Assembly (NCBI GenBank): GCA_963756115.1
Contig: CAVWMN010000003.1
Span: forward strand, 248,001-312,000
DNA from: JTS-RE37 sp963756115
GTDB lineage: Bacteria > Bacteroidota > Bacteroidia > Flavobacteriales > Flavobacteriaceae
DNA: 64,000 bases
Direction: 5' to 3'
Part shown: piece by piece, positions 47,845 through 57,721 of the stretch
Layout of the letters: the number at the start of each line of letters is the position of its first letter
How positions within the stretch are numbered: position 1 is the stretch's first letter
Notes under the pieces: model-generated
Told to the model about the DNA's origin: nothing
Seen by the model: only the letters and a program-made list of their open reading frames with translations
Database searches by the model: none
Position numbers and translations under genes: made by a program

Positions 47845-47860
47845 TTCCATTTTTATGGAA
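47845..47860. promoter_or_regulatory. Operator candidate upstream of dinB-dnaE
   Basis: Perfect inverted repeat TTCCAT-TTTT-ATGGAA, 35 bp upstream of the dinB ATG, flanked by further TTTCCA/TGGAAAT half-sites and a TATATTAG element (47829-47836, minus strand). A LexA-like or XRE/S24 repressor site is plausible; no such repressor gene is in the window. Confidence 0.5.
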
Positions 47861-47881
47861 TATTTCCAATATAAAAATAAC

Positions 47882-47907
47882 AAAAAACCCCCAACCTGGG
47901 TTGAGGG
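47882..47907 (-). terminator. Terminator of the small membrane-protein genes
   Basis: Nine-bp stem CCCTCAACC/GGTTGGGGG with a 2-nt loop and T6 in the minus direction, 52 bp beyond the stop codon at 47959. Confidence 0.8.
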
Positions 47908-47958
47908 TATGTGCCGTGTTTCCAGCTTCCTTCCCGATAACAATCGGGAGTATCCGGA

Positions 47959-48084
47959 TCAGGACATTTGCAACATGTACACAAAGGTGATCACCACCGT
48001 CAGGTACAGCGCCAGAAGGATCCTGCCATATTGAAGGTTCACCTTCTTTCCTATCCATTTAAGGTTATCCACTAGTAGCGTCAT
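47959..48084 (-). CDS. Small single-helix membrane protein (41 aa)
   Basis: MTLLVDNLKWIGKKVNLQYG is followed by one hydrophobic helix (RILLALYLTVVITFVYML). Positive residues before the helix suggest the N-terminus faces the cytosol. I do not recognise the family. It lies 50 bp after the DUF6747-type gene and before a good terminator, which supports a real transcript. Confidence 0.6.
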   Translation of the reverse strand: MTLLVDNLKWIGKKVNLQYGRILLALYLTVVITFVYMLQMS

Positions 48085-48134
48085 ATGCAAGGGTTTTTAA
48101 TGAATATTAAATTCCTGTGCCCCGTTATACGTGC

Positions 48135-48305
48135 CTAATCAAAGGCAAAACCTGTAGAAATCCTGAATATCAGTGCGTAGGTAGCTATAAAAAGGAGTGC
48201 AAAGCTGAACCAGGAGAACACTTTAAGGTAGTTCTTCAGGAGGTAGAGCCGAATATCCCGGAAGGCTTCCAAATAAATCTCTTTAAAAAGTAATAGTGTT
48301 TCCAT
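48135..48305 (-). CDS. DUF6747-type small membrane protein (56 aa)
   Basis: METLLLFKEIYLEAFRDIRL and KVFSWFSFALLFIATYAL with the final FRISTGFAFD match what I know of the DUF6747 family, short one-helix proteins of Flavobacteriaceae with unknown role. It is upstream of the 41-aa protein on the same strand. Confidence 0.75.
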   Translation of the reverse strand: METLLLFKEIYLEAFRDIRLYLLKNYLKVFSWFSFALLFIATYALIFRISTGFAFD

Positions 48306-48716
48306 ATTTCCAAATGTTTAAATTAAACTTAACCTGTGACTACAAATGTCGGGCTATAGTATACCCCCGGTATAAATAATAGATAAAGCATGGAAATACC
48401 CTGTTCAAATACACCCCCTAAAATTTCATCCCCCAAAACAGGTAGTTCATGGAAATAATTTGGGAGGAACTTTACGGTCCGCTTTATAAGGCGCATCCAC
48501 GATAGAAAAATTCCATAAAAAACCTCGATTCTAAGTTATTTCAAGGAGGGACAGGAATAAAAATTCTTGTTATCCCTGATTCTTAACCCAGCGATAACTA
48601 AATGGCACATTCCGGACATTAATTGGAGCCCTTCGTCCTAAATGGTTTGTGTACCGAATAAAAAAACAGCATCTTCTCAATCAGAAAAATCAGTTTCTAC
48701 TCAAAACCAATTAATC
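48306..48716. other. Divergent spacer, nothing recognised
   Basis: About 400 bp between the small-protein operon and the metallopeptidase-like gene. There is no hairpin or ORF I would defend; an ORF start at 48642 only extends the next gene without a signal peptide. Confidence 0.5.
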
Positions 48717-49904
48717 ATGAAAAAATTATTATTTCTAAGTGTCTCCCTGCTCCTCTTTGCAGGTTGCAGCGATGATTCCCTCGAGGGTTTATCAAATAAG
48801 CCGGGATCCGAAGCAACCCAGGTCGCCTCAGCGAAGGCTCAGTTGCTCAATTACATTCGCGAAAATAATATAAAACCCGGGCTGGTATTAAATTCAGGTA
48901 AGTCAAAATTGAACGCAGCCAGTAAAACACGACCAGGGGCCGGGTTATCCAATATCAAGGATTACGAGTTTTATCAGTCGATTGTAGCGCGGGCTATTAA
49001 CGGTGCCGATTATGAATGTGGCCCTACTGCCATAGATAGTTATATTCAAAGCATTATTCAGGATTGGACCGCTGATGACTTTGACTTATACTTCTTTTTG
49101 GGGGCGTATGTAGTTCTTGACGCTGTTTATGTATATGACAATGAGGACGGCGGCCAGTATTATGGGCCGGAAGGCCAATTTACGAACCAAATGAACCGCA
49201 CGTTTAAAGATATTCTCAGGTTCTGGAATATCCCTACGGATATTCTGCTGAGGGACGCACACGGAACTGTTTTTAACGATGTTGAAAAGGTGACTAACTT
49301 ATTGCTGCTCTATGGCTTTCCGGCAGTTGATGCCGCATTTTTTGCGGACTTGCTCAGGACCGTTTACGGCTCCGATAAATATGATAACTTCAATCATCCC
49401 CTCCTGTCCTTCAATGCATTTGCAGCCCCAGCAGATGATTTCTTCGGAACCCCTAAGAAAATCGTTATGGGTGATGGTATCATGACAGCCTACGAGGAAC
49501 TAGGCTACGGGGACGTGGCTCCCCAGGCCATCCTGGCGCATGAATACGGCCATCATGTGCAATTTGCAAAAAATGTAGTGTTCTTAAATACTCCTGAAAG
49601 TACCAGAAGAACCGAGTTGATGGCAGATGCCCTTGCCGCTTACTATCTGACCCACAAAAAAGGAGCGACCATGAACTGGAAAAGAGTGCAGCAGTTTTTA
49701 CAGGTTTTTTTCTCAATCGGGGACTGCCAGTTTGCCTCACCCGGACACCACGGTACGCCAAATCAACGGATGAAGGCTGCTGCATTTGGCTATAATACAG
49801 CGAACGACACCAAGAAAAAAGGCAAGGTACTTAGCGCTGAAGAATTCATTTCGTTGTTTGAAGCAGAATTGCCTTCGCTAATCGAGCCCGATGCAATCCC
49901 CTGA
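48717..49904 (+). CDS. Zinc-metallopeptidase-like lipoprotein
   Basis: The ATG at 48717 gives MKKLLFLSVSLLLFAGCSDD with a clear lipobox; the ATG at 48642 lies before it and is rejected. The protein has a zinc motif HEYGHHVQF (HExxH) around residue ~275 and a downstream TRRTELMADALAAYYLTH, which offers the third ligand Glu and the family's helix. This resembles the neutral zinc metallopeptidase (YpfJ-like) fold in a surface-lipoprotein form. The substrate is unknown; monocistronic with a terminator. Confidence 0.82.
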   Translation: MKKLLFLSVSLLLFAGCSDDSLEGLSNKPGSEATQVASAKAQLLNYIRENNIKPGLVLNSGKSKLNAASKTRPGAGLSNIKDYEFYQSIVARAINGADYECGPTAIDSYIQSIIQDWTADDFDLYFFLGAYVVLDAVYVYDNEDGGQYYGPEGQFTNQMNRTFKDILRFWNIPTDILLRDAHGTVFNDVEKVTNLLLLYGFPAVDAAFFADLLRTVYGSDKYDNFNHPLLSFNAFAAPADDFFGTPKKIVMGDGIMTAYEELGYGDVAPQAILAHEYGHHVQFAKNVVFLNTPESTRRTELMADALAAYYLTHKKGATMNWKRVQQFLQVFFSIGDCQFASPGHHGTPNQRMKAAAFGYNTANDTKKKGKVLSAEEFISLFEAELPSLIEPDAIP

Positions 49905-49949
49905 TATCTATAAGAATAACCGAATATCCATTTTATTGCAATTAGGAAT

Positions 49950-49987
49950 AACCTCTGGTTTTTTTGGTTAAAACCGGAGGTTTTTTT
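49950..49987 (+). terminator. Terminator of the metallopeptidase-like gene
   Basis: Stem AACCTCTGGTTTT/AAAACCGGAGGTT followed by T7, 46 bp after the stop codon. Confidence 0.85.
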
Positions 49988-50222
49988 GATCTACCTCCAA
50001 AAATTCCGATTCCCAGGGTAATCCTACACCTTCACGGGATTATTTTATTCATAATCGGAACCTTTCTGTTAGCATTGCAGGATAGCCGGCGTTATACTTG
50101 CCCTGTACAGGTTACGGGAAAATTCGGTATCTTAACACTGGCCTCAAGCATCTTCAGGCAATTGATCCTCAGGGGTGGCAGGCTGGTTCCTCCGACTTAC
50201 AGTATCCGCGAATACCAGGGAC

Positions 50223-53200
50223 ATGGGGGAAATATTACAAACATGGCGAAAACACGTCAAATTCAGCAGCACGGGCCCCGGCGCCTCAGTTTACCTATTC
50301 CTGGTACTGATATGGCTGGTGATCTATCCCATGAGTTCACAATCCGCTGCCGGGGAAACCGGTTTCTTACCTATACAGAACTATTCCCATGAGGAATATA
50401 AGGCCCACCACCAAAACTGGTTTATCACCCAGGACCAAAATGCTTTTATCTATACCGCGAATGGCCTGGGGATACTGGAATTTGACGGGACTTCCTGGCG
50501 GCTGATAAGTGCTCCCGGGTTACAGGCGGTGCGGACCGTGGTGGTGGATGTCAACAACCGGAAGTGGGTTGGTGCCGACCGGGAACTGGGATACCTTGAG
50601 CCAGATTCACTGGGGTTTCTTCAATTTAAATCCCTCAAACACAAGATCCCTGCAGGCCACGAACTAACGGGTAATATCTGGCAGGTTTTCCCCGAAGGCA
50701 ACAGGGTCCTTTTCTTTACAGACAGGACCATCTATTGCTGGGAAGATGGGGAATTCCGGATCATTCCCGTCCCCGGGAATATCTACAGGGAATACCAGAT
50801 TCATGGAATTGTGTATGTAGACATCAGTGGGATGGGGATGTACGAACTGGTAGGCGACAACCTGGAACTAATCCCGGACGGCGAACTATTCGCTGAAAAC
50901 GGAGCGGTGATCGCAATACCTTATGACTCCCGTTCCGTTCTTTTCGCCACCAGGGCCCCAGGCCTATATGTGTACAATACCAACAGTGTCAGCAGGCTGG
51001 AAAACCAGGTAGAAGACTATTTGCATGAAAATAACCTGTACGCCGCCCGCCGGCTGACCGACTCCACCTACGCCTTTGCCACGTTGCGGGGGGGCATAGC
51101 ACTTATGGACAAAACCGGGAACTGGCTCGGGGCGGTAACTGAAGCAAGCGGGCTTCAGAATAACCAGGTCCATGGCCTTGCCGTAGACCGGGAATATGCA
51201 CTGTGGGCTGCATTGCAAACCGGTATCTCCAAAATAAGCCTCCATAGGCCATACCAGCATTTTGACAAACGATCAGGGATTGAAGGTACCGTTGCGGCCA
51301 TAACCCGGCATGAAGGCAGGCTGTATGTGGGAACCTATACAGGGCTTTTTGTTTTGCATAGGAGCCCAGGGACTGCCCCTTCAGAATTTATAAGGATCCA
51401 GGGGATCGAGAGCGGCTGTTTCGCTTTGTTGTCCGCGCAGGGTGAGCTCTTCGCCGCAACAGCCAACGGCACTTTCCGGATAAACGGACAGGAGGTGGAA
51501 GCATTAAACCGACTCGCAGGTTGCCGTGCGCTTTACCCCTCCCACCGGGACACCAACCGGATATATGTGGGACATATGCATGGGCTGTCTACCATCTATA
51601 AATCCAACGGCGGCTGGGTTGCAGAATCAAATCTCGAACAACTTAAGGAAGATATATTTTCGATCACTTCCGACGCGTCCGGGAAACTATGGCTTGGGAC
51701 ATCTCTCAACAAGGTGATCTCCGTGGATATCCCATTAAAACCCGGACAGGGAGTTCCAACGGATTTTGAGCAGGCAGTAGTTCAGGATTATGCCAATGGG
51801 TTGCCAAAAGGAAGTGCTACCGTTTTTTTTATAGACGGGTCCTTGTATGTGGTAACCAATGATCCCAAAGCCCCTTTATTTGAATACGATGCTGCAGGTG
51901 AACGCTTTGTCCCCAATACCGATTTTGGTGTTAAATTCGGGCTGGATTCCCTCTCGATATTTCCCATTGCCTACCAGCAAGACGGGAAATTCCTGATGCT
52001 GGAGTCGGCCGGACTGGAAGGCATACAACCCCGTTTTTCCGCTGTCAGGCAAACAAACGGCAACTATGCGGTTCAGCGGATATATGATGAGGAAATCCGG
52101 AGTACCACCGAAACCCATATCTTCTGGGATGTAGGTAAGCTGCTTTGGACAGGAGGTGAGATGATCACCAAATATGACATGGGAAACGGCTTTGATTTTC
52201 AGCAACCTTTTTCCACCCATATCCGTAAAGTAACCGCGGGGCAGGATTCCACACTTTTCGGCGGGGTGCCTTCCAAAGGCAGTGAGCCCCTCCTCCCTTA
52301 CAAAAACGGGGGGTTACGATTTGAATATTCGGCCACTTCCCTTGCAAATCCGGAAAGCAACCGCTTCCAGTACTGGCTTGAGGGATTTGAAGATGGTTGG
52401 TCTGACTGGTCTCCGGAATCCCGGAAGGATTATACCAACCTCCCGGAAGGGAACTACCGGTTTAAGGCCCGTGCACAAAACCTGTATGGGGTAGTAGGAA
52501 ATATCGGGAGCTATGAATTTGTGATTCGTACGCCATGGTATCGCTCCATTTGGGCATATATGGTTTACACCACTTTAATCCTGCTGTCGGTATGGGGGCT
52601 TCTCCAATGGCGAGCCAGGCAATTGCTTGCCAAAAATGAGGCCCTGGAACAACTGGTGGCCATGAGGACAGCCGAAGTACAGCACCAGGCAAACCAGTTG
52701 CGGATACAGGCAGAAAAGCTCCAGCAACTTGACAAGGCCAAGTCTCGATTTTTTGCGAATATTTCCCACGAATTCCGCACTCCCCTGACGCTGATCAAGG
52801 GGCCCATAGAACACCTGGAACAGCATAACGGTGCCAGTTTGAGCCTGGACACTATAAAAATGATTCGCCGTAACGCCAACCGCCTGCTTCAGATGGTAAA
52901 CCAGCTATTGGATTTGTCAAGGCTGGATGAGGGCAATTTAAAACTGACACCTACGGAAGGGGATGTTTTAAAATGTCTCCGGGTGGCCACCGCTTCCTTT
53001 AATTCACATGCGGCCCAGCGAAACATCGATTACAAGGTACAGATACCACAGGGGTCATTATGGGCCGCTTTTGATCGTGATAAACTTGAAAACGTGGTAT
53101 ATAACCTGCTCGGGAATGCTTTCAAATTCAGTGAGGATAATGCATCTATTTCATTCCTGGCCTCCAGTGGAAAAGCAACCCTGCAACTGGTGGTAACCGA

Positions 53201-54248
53201 TACCGGTAAAGGCATCCCGGAAGTAAAACTACCCCACATCTTCGAACGATTCTACCAGGCAGATGACAGTACAACAAGGGATAAGGAAGGATCGGGGATC
53301 GGGCTCTCCCTATCCCGGGACCTGGTTAAATTAATGGGCGGGAGTATCCAGGTGACCAGTGAAGTCGGGAAAGGTACTGTCTTTACGGTCCAGTTCCCAT
53401 TGGAAGAAATTAAAACGCGGCAGCGAAGCGAAACTACGGACCCCCATCTGCCTCCCTCACTTCCCAAAAAGGCTTTCGCACTATCAAGGAGTGATCGGAG
53501 GCAATTGCCTGGCATCCTTCTCGTAGAGGACAATACAGACATGCGGCAGTTCATCAAGGAACGGTTGCTTCCCCATTACCGTGTTACGGAAGCGGAGAAT
53601 GGTGAAAAAGGGTTGAAAACAGCCCTTAAGAACCCTCCGGATCTGATCGTTACAGATCTGATGATGCCCCGAATGGACGGGATTGAATTTTGCAAACGGA
53701 TAAAGACAGAACTGCTGACAAGCCATATCCCTGTGATAATGCTAACCGCTAAGGCAGGGCGGGAAAATAAGATTGAAGGGCTGGAAACCGGGGCCGACGA
53801 CTACCTGACAAAACCCTTTGACGGGAAGGAACTCCTGGTGCGGATAAAAAACCTCATTGAACAACGACAACGCTTACGGGAGTTATTCGGCAAGAGGGAT
53901 ACGAAGGTCAATCCGGGTGAGGTTACGGTCACCTCATTGGACCAACGTTTCCTGGAACAGTTGCTGAACCTACTTGAGGCCGAGCATGCCGACCCGGATT
54001 TTGGGGTGCCACAAATGCAGCAGGCAATGGCCATGAGTAAAACCCAGCTTCACAGAAAGCTGAAATCTTTGACCAATGAATCGCCCGGGGAATTGTTACG
54101 GAATTTTCGACTGAAAAGGGCCGCACAGTTATTGCGGCAAAAGGAGGATAGCATTACCCGGATAGCCTATAAGGTGGGCTTTAATAATTTATCCTACTTC
54201 GCCAAATGTTTTAAAGAACTTTACGGGCAATCCCCGTCCTCTTACTGA
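50223..54248 (+). CDS. Hybrid two-component system protein (propeller sensor, kinase, receiver, AraC)
   Basis: An N-terminal signal/anchor helix (YLFLVLIWLVIYPMSS) is followed by two-component-regulator propeller repeats (GLGILEFDGTSWRLI, ENRKWVG-like WVGADRELG, HLWLGTS) and a Y_Y_Y domain (FEYSATSLANPESNRFQYWL). A membrane helix precedes HisKA with SHEFRTPLTLIKG (His ~849 by this start) and a HATPase (DNVVYNLLGNAFKFS, GSGIGLSLSRDL). Then come a receiver (VTDLMMPRMDG, phospho-Asp ~1145) and a C-terminal AraC domain (ITRIAYKVGFNNLSYFAKCF). These regulators sense a periplasmic ligand, usually a glycan fragment, and switch on a nearby uptake locus. The ATG at 50223 is preferred to 50175. Confidence 0.93.
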   Translation: MGEILQTWRKHVKFSSTGPGASVYLFLVLIWLVIYPMSSQSAAGETGFLPIQNYSHEEYKAHHQNWFITQDQNAFIYTANGLGILEFDGTSWRLISAPGLQAVRTVVVDVNNRKWVGADRELGYLEPDSLGFLQFKSLKHKIPAGHELTGNIWQVFPEGNRVLFFTDRTIYCWEDGEFRIIPVPGNIYREYQIHGIVYVDISGMGMYELVGDNLELIPDGELFAENGAVIAIPYDSRSVLFATRAPGLYVYNTNSVSRLENQVEDYLHENNLYAARRLTDSTYAFATLRGGIALMDKTGNWLGAVTEASGLQNNQVHGLAVDREYALWAALQTGISKISLHRPYQHFDKRSGIEGTVAAITRHEGRLYVGTYTGLFVLHRSPGTAPSEFIRIQGIESGCFALLSAQGELFAATANGTFRINGQEVEALNRLAGCRALYPSHRDTNRIYVGHMHGLSTIYKSNGGWVAESNLEQLKEDIFSITSDASGKLWLGTSLNKVISVDIPLKPGQGVPTDFEQAVVQDYANGLPKGSATVFFIDGSLYVVTNDPKAPLFEYDAAGERFVPNTDFGVKFGLDSLSIFPIAYQQDGKFLMLESAGLEGIQPRFSAVRQTNGNYAVQRIYDEEIRSTTETHIFWDVGKLLWTGGEMITKYDMGNGFDFQQPFSTHIRKVTAGQDSTLFGGVPSKGSEPLLPYKNGGLRFEYSATSLANPESNRFQYWLEGFEDGWSDWSPESRKDYTNLPEGNYRFKARAQNLYGVVGNIGSYEFVIRTPWYRSIWAYMVYTTLILLSVWGLLQWRARQLLAKNEALEQLVAMRTAEVQHQANQLRIQAEKLQQLDKAKSRFFANISHEFRTPLTLIKGPIEHLEQHNGASLSLDTIKMIRRNANRLLQMVNQLLDLSRLDEGNLKLTPTEGDVLKCLRVATASFNSHAAQRNIDYKVQIPQGSLWAAFDRDKLENVVYNLLGNAFKFSEDNASISFLASSGKATLQLVVTDTGKGIPEVKLPHIFERFYQADDSTTRDKEGSGIGLSLSRDLVKLMGGSIQVTSEVGKGTVFTVQFPLEEIKTRQRSETTDPHLPPSLPKKAFALSRSDRRQLPGILLVEDNTDMRQFIKERLLPHYRVTEAENGEKGLKTALKNPPDLIVTDLMMPRMDGIEFCKRIKTELLTSHIPVIMLTAKAGRENKIEGLETGADDYLTKPFDGKELLVRIKNLIEQRQRLRELFGKRDTKVNPGEVTVTSLDQRFLEQLLNLLEAEHADPDFGVPQMQQAMAMSKTQLHRKLKSLTNESPGELLRNFRLKRAAQLLRQKEDSITRIAYKVGFNNLSYFAKCFKELYGQSPSSY

Positions 54249-54286
54249 GGCATCCGCTTCCATTTCCAATAAGTTTATGATCACCG

Positions 54287-54321
54287 GAACCCTGCTGTTA
54301 AAATCGGGAACCCTGCTGTTA
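54287..54321. promoter_or_regulatory. Direct repeat, candidate AraC-domain site
   Basis: GAACCCTGCTGTTA occurs exactly at 54287-54300 and 54308-54321, a 21-bp (two helical turns) spacing, 216 bp upstream of the beta-helix lipoprotein gene. This spacing fits binding by the hybrid regulator's dimeric AraC domain. Confidence 0.4.
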
Positions 54322-54536
54322 GACCACTGTATGCAACTTACTTAGATTTACCCAGTAGTATCACTTCCCCCGCAGCGTTCAAACCTTTACAAACAATTTC
54401 CTATGAAGCAGGAACAGGCTTCACTGGGATAGCGATCACTGATTGAAATACAGGTCAGGGTTGCCTTGTATTACGGAATTAGGGATATAAGTTGGGACAA
54501 AAAGCGTCCTGAAAACTCATCTTAAAAATTACTATC

Positions 54537-56654
54537 ATGAAAACAAAAAAAAACGACGATGTAAGCATCCATACGGTTATCTGGCTGCTAATCCTATTAC
54601 TTCTTTTCTTTTCGGTCTTGCTTAGTTGCAGTAAGAGTAATCCGGACCCGGGTCCGGACCCGGATCCGAACCCAAAGCCTGTGGTAACCACCATCAGCGC
54701 GATTAGCCCTACCAGTGGTAGTGTTGGCACGGAAGTGACCATTACAGGCACCAACTTCAGCAGTACCGCCTCAGATAACAAGGTTACGTTTAACGGGGTT
54801 GCAGCAACGGTATCATCGGCCTCGGCCACTCAGATAGTTGCTGAGGTTCCTGCAACCGCAACAACAGGAAATGTTGCCATCACCGTACTGGGGAGAAACG
54901 CCCAGGGACCGTCATTTACAGTCCTCACCGGGAATATTTTTGCCTGTGCCAATAAGACGATCACAGAAAATACTGTTTTGGAGGACGTGGAGCCCGGGGA
55001 CGCCATAGATTATGTTGTACAATGTGATATTTCCGTCATGGGAAATGCCCTGCTTACCATCGAACCGGGGGTAATCATTGCCTTTGAAGGGGCGGAAAGC
55101 GGCATTTTTACCAGTGAAGGGGGCGGGCTGAAAGCTGTAGGCACCGCAGCAAATCCAATAAAATTTATCGGGACAAGTGAAAACAAAGGGGTTTGGAAAG
55201 GGGTGTATTTCGGCTCAAACCATCCGGAAAACAGGCTCGAGTATGTAACTGTGATGCATGCCGGGAGGACTGCTTCGGGCCAGTCAGGGCAGAAAGGGGC
55301 CATTCAGCTTTCGCAAAAGGAGGCTTCCAAAGCTGCCATCATTAATTGTAACGTTGCAGCCAATGATGGATACGGAATTTACATTACGGATAAGAGCGTT
55401 GTAGATGCCTTTTCCGGTAATTTCATCAATGACAATCAATTGGCACCGGTGGGAATGTTTTTTAATCAGCTGGGGGCCCTGGATGAACAATCAAGCTATC
55501 AGGGGAATGGATCTGATTACGTGGAAGTACATGCCAACGATATCCAGGATGAAGCCGTTGGGATGGCAACCATCGATGTGCCATACAGGTTTGTGGAAAG
55601 CAAGCGCTACAACATTAACAATGCCCTGACAATCAGCCCGGGGAATATCCTGGAATTCAGTACCGGGGGAGGATTCAGGCTGGGCGAGCAGGCCTCGGAT
55701 TGCATAACCAGGACGGGGACCCTCAATGCAACAGGCACTGCCGACGCCCATATTGAATTCAGGGGGGTAACCCCCGGAAAAGGTACCTGGCTGGGGATCG
55801 GCATCAATTCTTCAAGCCCGGACAACAAGCTCATCTACTGTGATGTTACAGGAGGCGGCAGTGATGACCTTTACAATGCATCCGACTTTTCTGCCAATAT
55901 CACCTTGCAATGTGAGAGCACTGTGACTATTCAACATAGTACGATTACAGAAAGTGGCGGTTTTGGGATCTACCTGCACGAGGAAGATGCCCGCCTCCTC
56001 GCATTTGAGGAAAATAGTATTACGGACAATGAATTGGCCCCCGTATTGCTGCACCTGCCGCAGGTGGCAGGTTTGGATACAGCAACCACCTATTCAGGCT
56101 CCAATGGGCGGGAATACATCCAGGTATACGGCCAGGCGATCGTAGATGATGACCTCACCATTGCCAGGCTGGATGTTCCCTACCGCATCAGCACGGACCG
56201 TTCGGGCAGGGAGACCTATGTGGAGAAGGCACTGACAATCATGCCGGGGGTAATCCTCGAATTTGAAACTGCTGCCGGGATCGTCCTGGGATCGCCCGGA
56301 GTAGATTGTATCCCATTGACGGGCTCTTTAAATGCCGTGGGAACCGCCCAGGATCCGATAGTTTTCAGAGGGGCAACTGACGGTCAGGGAACCTGGCTGG
56401 GGGTAGGTATCAATTCGGGCACGGCTGCCAATCAATTGGAATACTGTGAGATCAGCGGAGGAGGCTCCAGCCAGATGTACAATGCCGGGGGACAGGGGAA
56501 CATCGTCATGACCTGTGGGTCAAGCCTTGAGGTTGGTAACAGTACCATAAGCGACAGCGGGGGCTGGGGAATTGATTTCGTACAGGGGGCAAACAGTCTC
56601 ACACAGTCAAACAATACTTTTTCCGACAACGCCAATGGCGATATTGCGCCGTAG
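54537..56654 (+). CDS. IPT/TIG plus right-handed beta-helix lipoprotein
   Basis: Lipobox LLSC (Cys near residue 31, after a long charged N-terminus) and a low-complexity PDPGPDPDPNPKP linker, then a TIG/IPT domain (ISPTSGSVGTEVTITGTNFS) and three repeats of a ~190-residue right-handed beta-helix module (NALTISPGNILEFSTGGGF, KALTIMPGVILEFETAAGI, LTIEPGVIIAFEGAESG). Relatives are surface proteins, some binding or cleaving polysaccharides; no catalytic residues are evident to me. It follows the hybrid regulator and is likely its target (inference). Confidence 0.85.
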   Translation: MKTKKNDDVSIHTVIWLLILLLLFFSVLLSCSKSNPDPGPDPDPNPKPVVTTISAISPTSGSVGTEVTITGTNFSSTASDNKVTFNGVAATVSSASATQIVAEVPATATTGNVAITVLGRNAQGPSFTVLTGNIFACANKTITENTVLEDVEPGDAIDYVVQCDISVMGNALLTIEPGVIIAFEGAESGIFTSEGGGLKAVGTAANPIKFIGTSENKGVWKGVYFGSNHPENRLEYVTVMHAGRTASGQSGQKGAIQLSQKEASKAAIINCNVAANDGYGIYITDKSVVDAFSGNFINDNQLAPVGMFFNQLGALDEQSSYQGNGSDYVEVHANDIQDEAVGMATIDVPYRFVESKRYNINNALTISPGNILEFSTGGGFRLGEQASDCITRTGTLNATGTADAHIEFRGVTPGKGTWLGIGINSSSPDNKLIYCDVTGGGSDDLYNASDFSANITLQCESTVTIQHSTITESGGFGIYLHEEDARLLAFEENSITDNELAPVLLHLPQVAGLDTATTYSGSNGREYIQVYGQAIVDDDLTIARLDVPYRISTDRSGRETYVEKALTIMPGVILEFETAAGIVLGSPGVDCIPLTGSLNAVGTAQDPIVFRGATDGQGTWLGVGINSGTAANQLEYCEISGGGSSQMYNAGGQGNIVMTCGSSLEVGNSTISDSGGWGIDFVQGANSLTQSNNTFSDNANGDIAP

Positions 56655-56997
56655 CACGCAACCGTTATCAGCTAAATACAAAGGCCCTGGTAAAATTACC
56701 AGGGCTTTGTCTATCGGATAAAGTCGGTTGAGGCATAGCATCTCCCATTGCAGAATGAAACCGGAAAACAAACGCATACCATCCAATACCAAAACCTGCG
56801 ATTTGGGGATTAAGCGGATTGCCATACAGTCTATTTGTAGTACCTTAAAGGCTTCCTGCTGAACGCCCCTTCCGTCGCTGGAAGCAACACCCGGCTTCTT
56901 ATAGCGCAGCCCATTATCCGGCTGTTTTAGCAGCAGTGCTCATTCGAATGACAGCAGGCAACAAATTGAGGTGCAACTATCTTAAATATTGAGAAAA
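56655..56997. other. Spacer with a terminator, otherwise nothing
   Basis: Holds the terminator at 56681-56708. No ORF, promoter or repeat of note in the rest. Confidence 0.5.
56681..56708 (+). terminator. Terminator of the beta-helix gene
   Basis: Perfect hairpin GCCCTGGTAA/TTACCAGGGC with a 3-nt loop and T3, 26 bp after the stop. Confidence 0.8.
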
Positions 56998-57414
56998 ATG
57001 AATACAGCATCATTGCTTTTAAAATTAAAGGAAGCGTTTAATACGCATGATATCGATTCATTTACAGCATGTTTCAACGAGGACTACCATAGTGAACAAC
57101 CTGCACATCCGGACCGCACGTTTCGGGGGAAGGAACAGGTAAAAGAAAACTGGTCTTCGATATTTTCTGAAATGCCCGACTTTTCAGCACAGCTGTTAAG
57201 TCATTCGATCAGCAATAAAACCATCCGGGCTGAATGGGAATGGCAGGGAACTAGACAGGATAAAAGCAGGTTGCTGATGCGGGGAGTGACCATAATGGGC
57301 GCTGAAGAAGGGAAGATCAAATGGGGAAGGTTGTATGTAGAACCGGTTGAAAGAAGTGGAAAAGGCATTGAAGCCACGGTTCAGGAAGTTATGCAAGGCA
57401 AAAAGGATAACTAA
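56998..57414 (+). CDS. SnoaL-like/NTF2-fold polyketide-cyclase-type protein
   Basis: MNTASLLLKLKEAFNTHDIDSFTACFNEDY opens with the usual SnoaL helix and ends EATVQEVMQGKKDN. A GKEQVKENWSSIFSEMPDF segment is the core of the NTF2-like fold. The ATG at 56998 is preferred to a TTG at 56989. Small cytosolic protein, function unknown. It stands right before the island boundary repeat. Confidence 0.82.
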   Translation: MNTASLLLKLKEAFNTHDIDSFTACFNEDYHSEQPAHPDRTFRGKEQVKENWSSIFSEMPDFSAQLLSHSISNKTIRAEWEWQGTRQDKSRLLMRGVTIMGAEEGKIKWGRLYVEPVERSGKGIEATVQEVMQGKKDN

Positions 57415-57455
57415 AAACGGAATCTCACAATCCGTCAAAGTACTAATCAAAAAAC

Positions 57456-57512
57456 ACCGTAAACATTGACTTTTACAGGGTTTTTAAGTACCTCGGGTGG
57501 GAATCGAACCCA
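57456..57512. repeat. tRNA-Leu 3'-end copy, distal boundary of the second island
   Basis: From 57473 to 57512, 40 bases are identical to 60281-60320, the T-arm and acceptor end of tRNA-Leu and the start of its terminator. The hairpin arm before it (57456 on) is similar but not identical. The tRNA copy ends in the T-loop region. It looks like an attL-type remnant left by insertion at the tRNA 3' end. Confidence 0.82.
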
Positions 57513-57721
57513 TGATACCAAATGAATTCATAGAAAACTATGAAAATAGCCCGGATCCTTTACTTTTAAAAGGTATATAAAAACGGGAGGAGATCAATTG
57601 CGATGATGGAGTTGTTCGTTAAAGAAAATAGTGTATGGCAAATTAAGCACCTTAAAGTTGTAATTACAAAATAACAATTACTGCTAACAAAGAACTGAGT
57701 TAATAATTAAGGAAGCGACCA

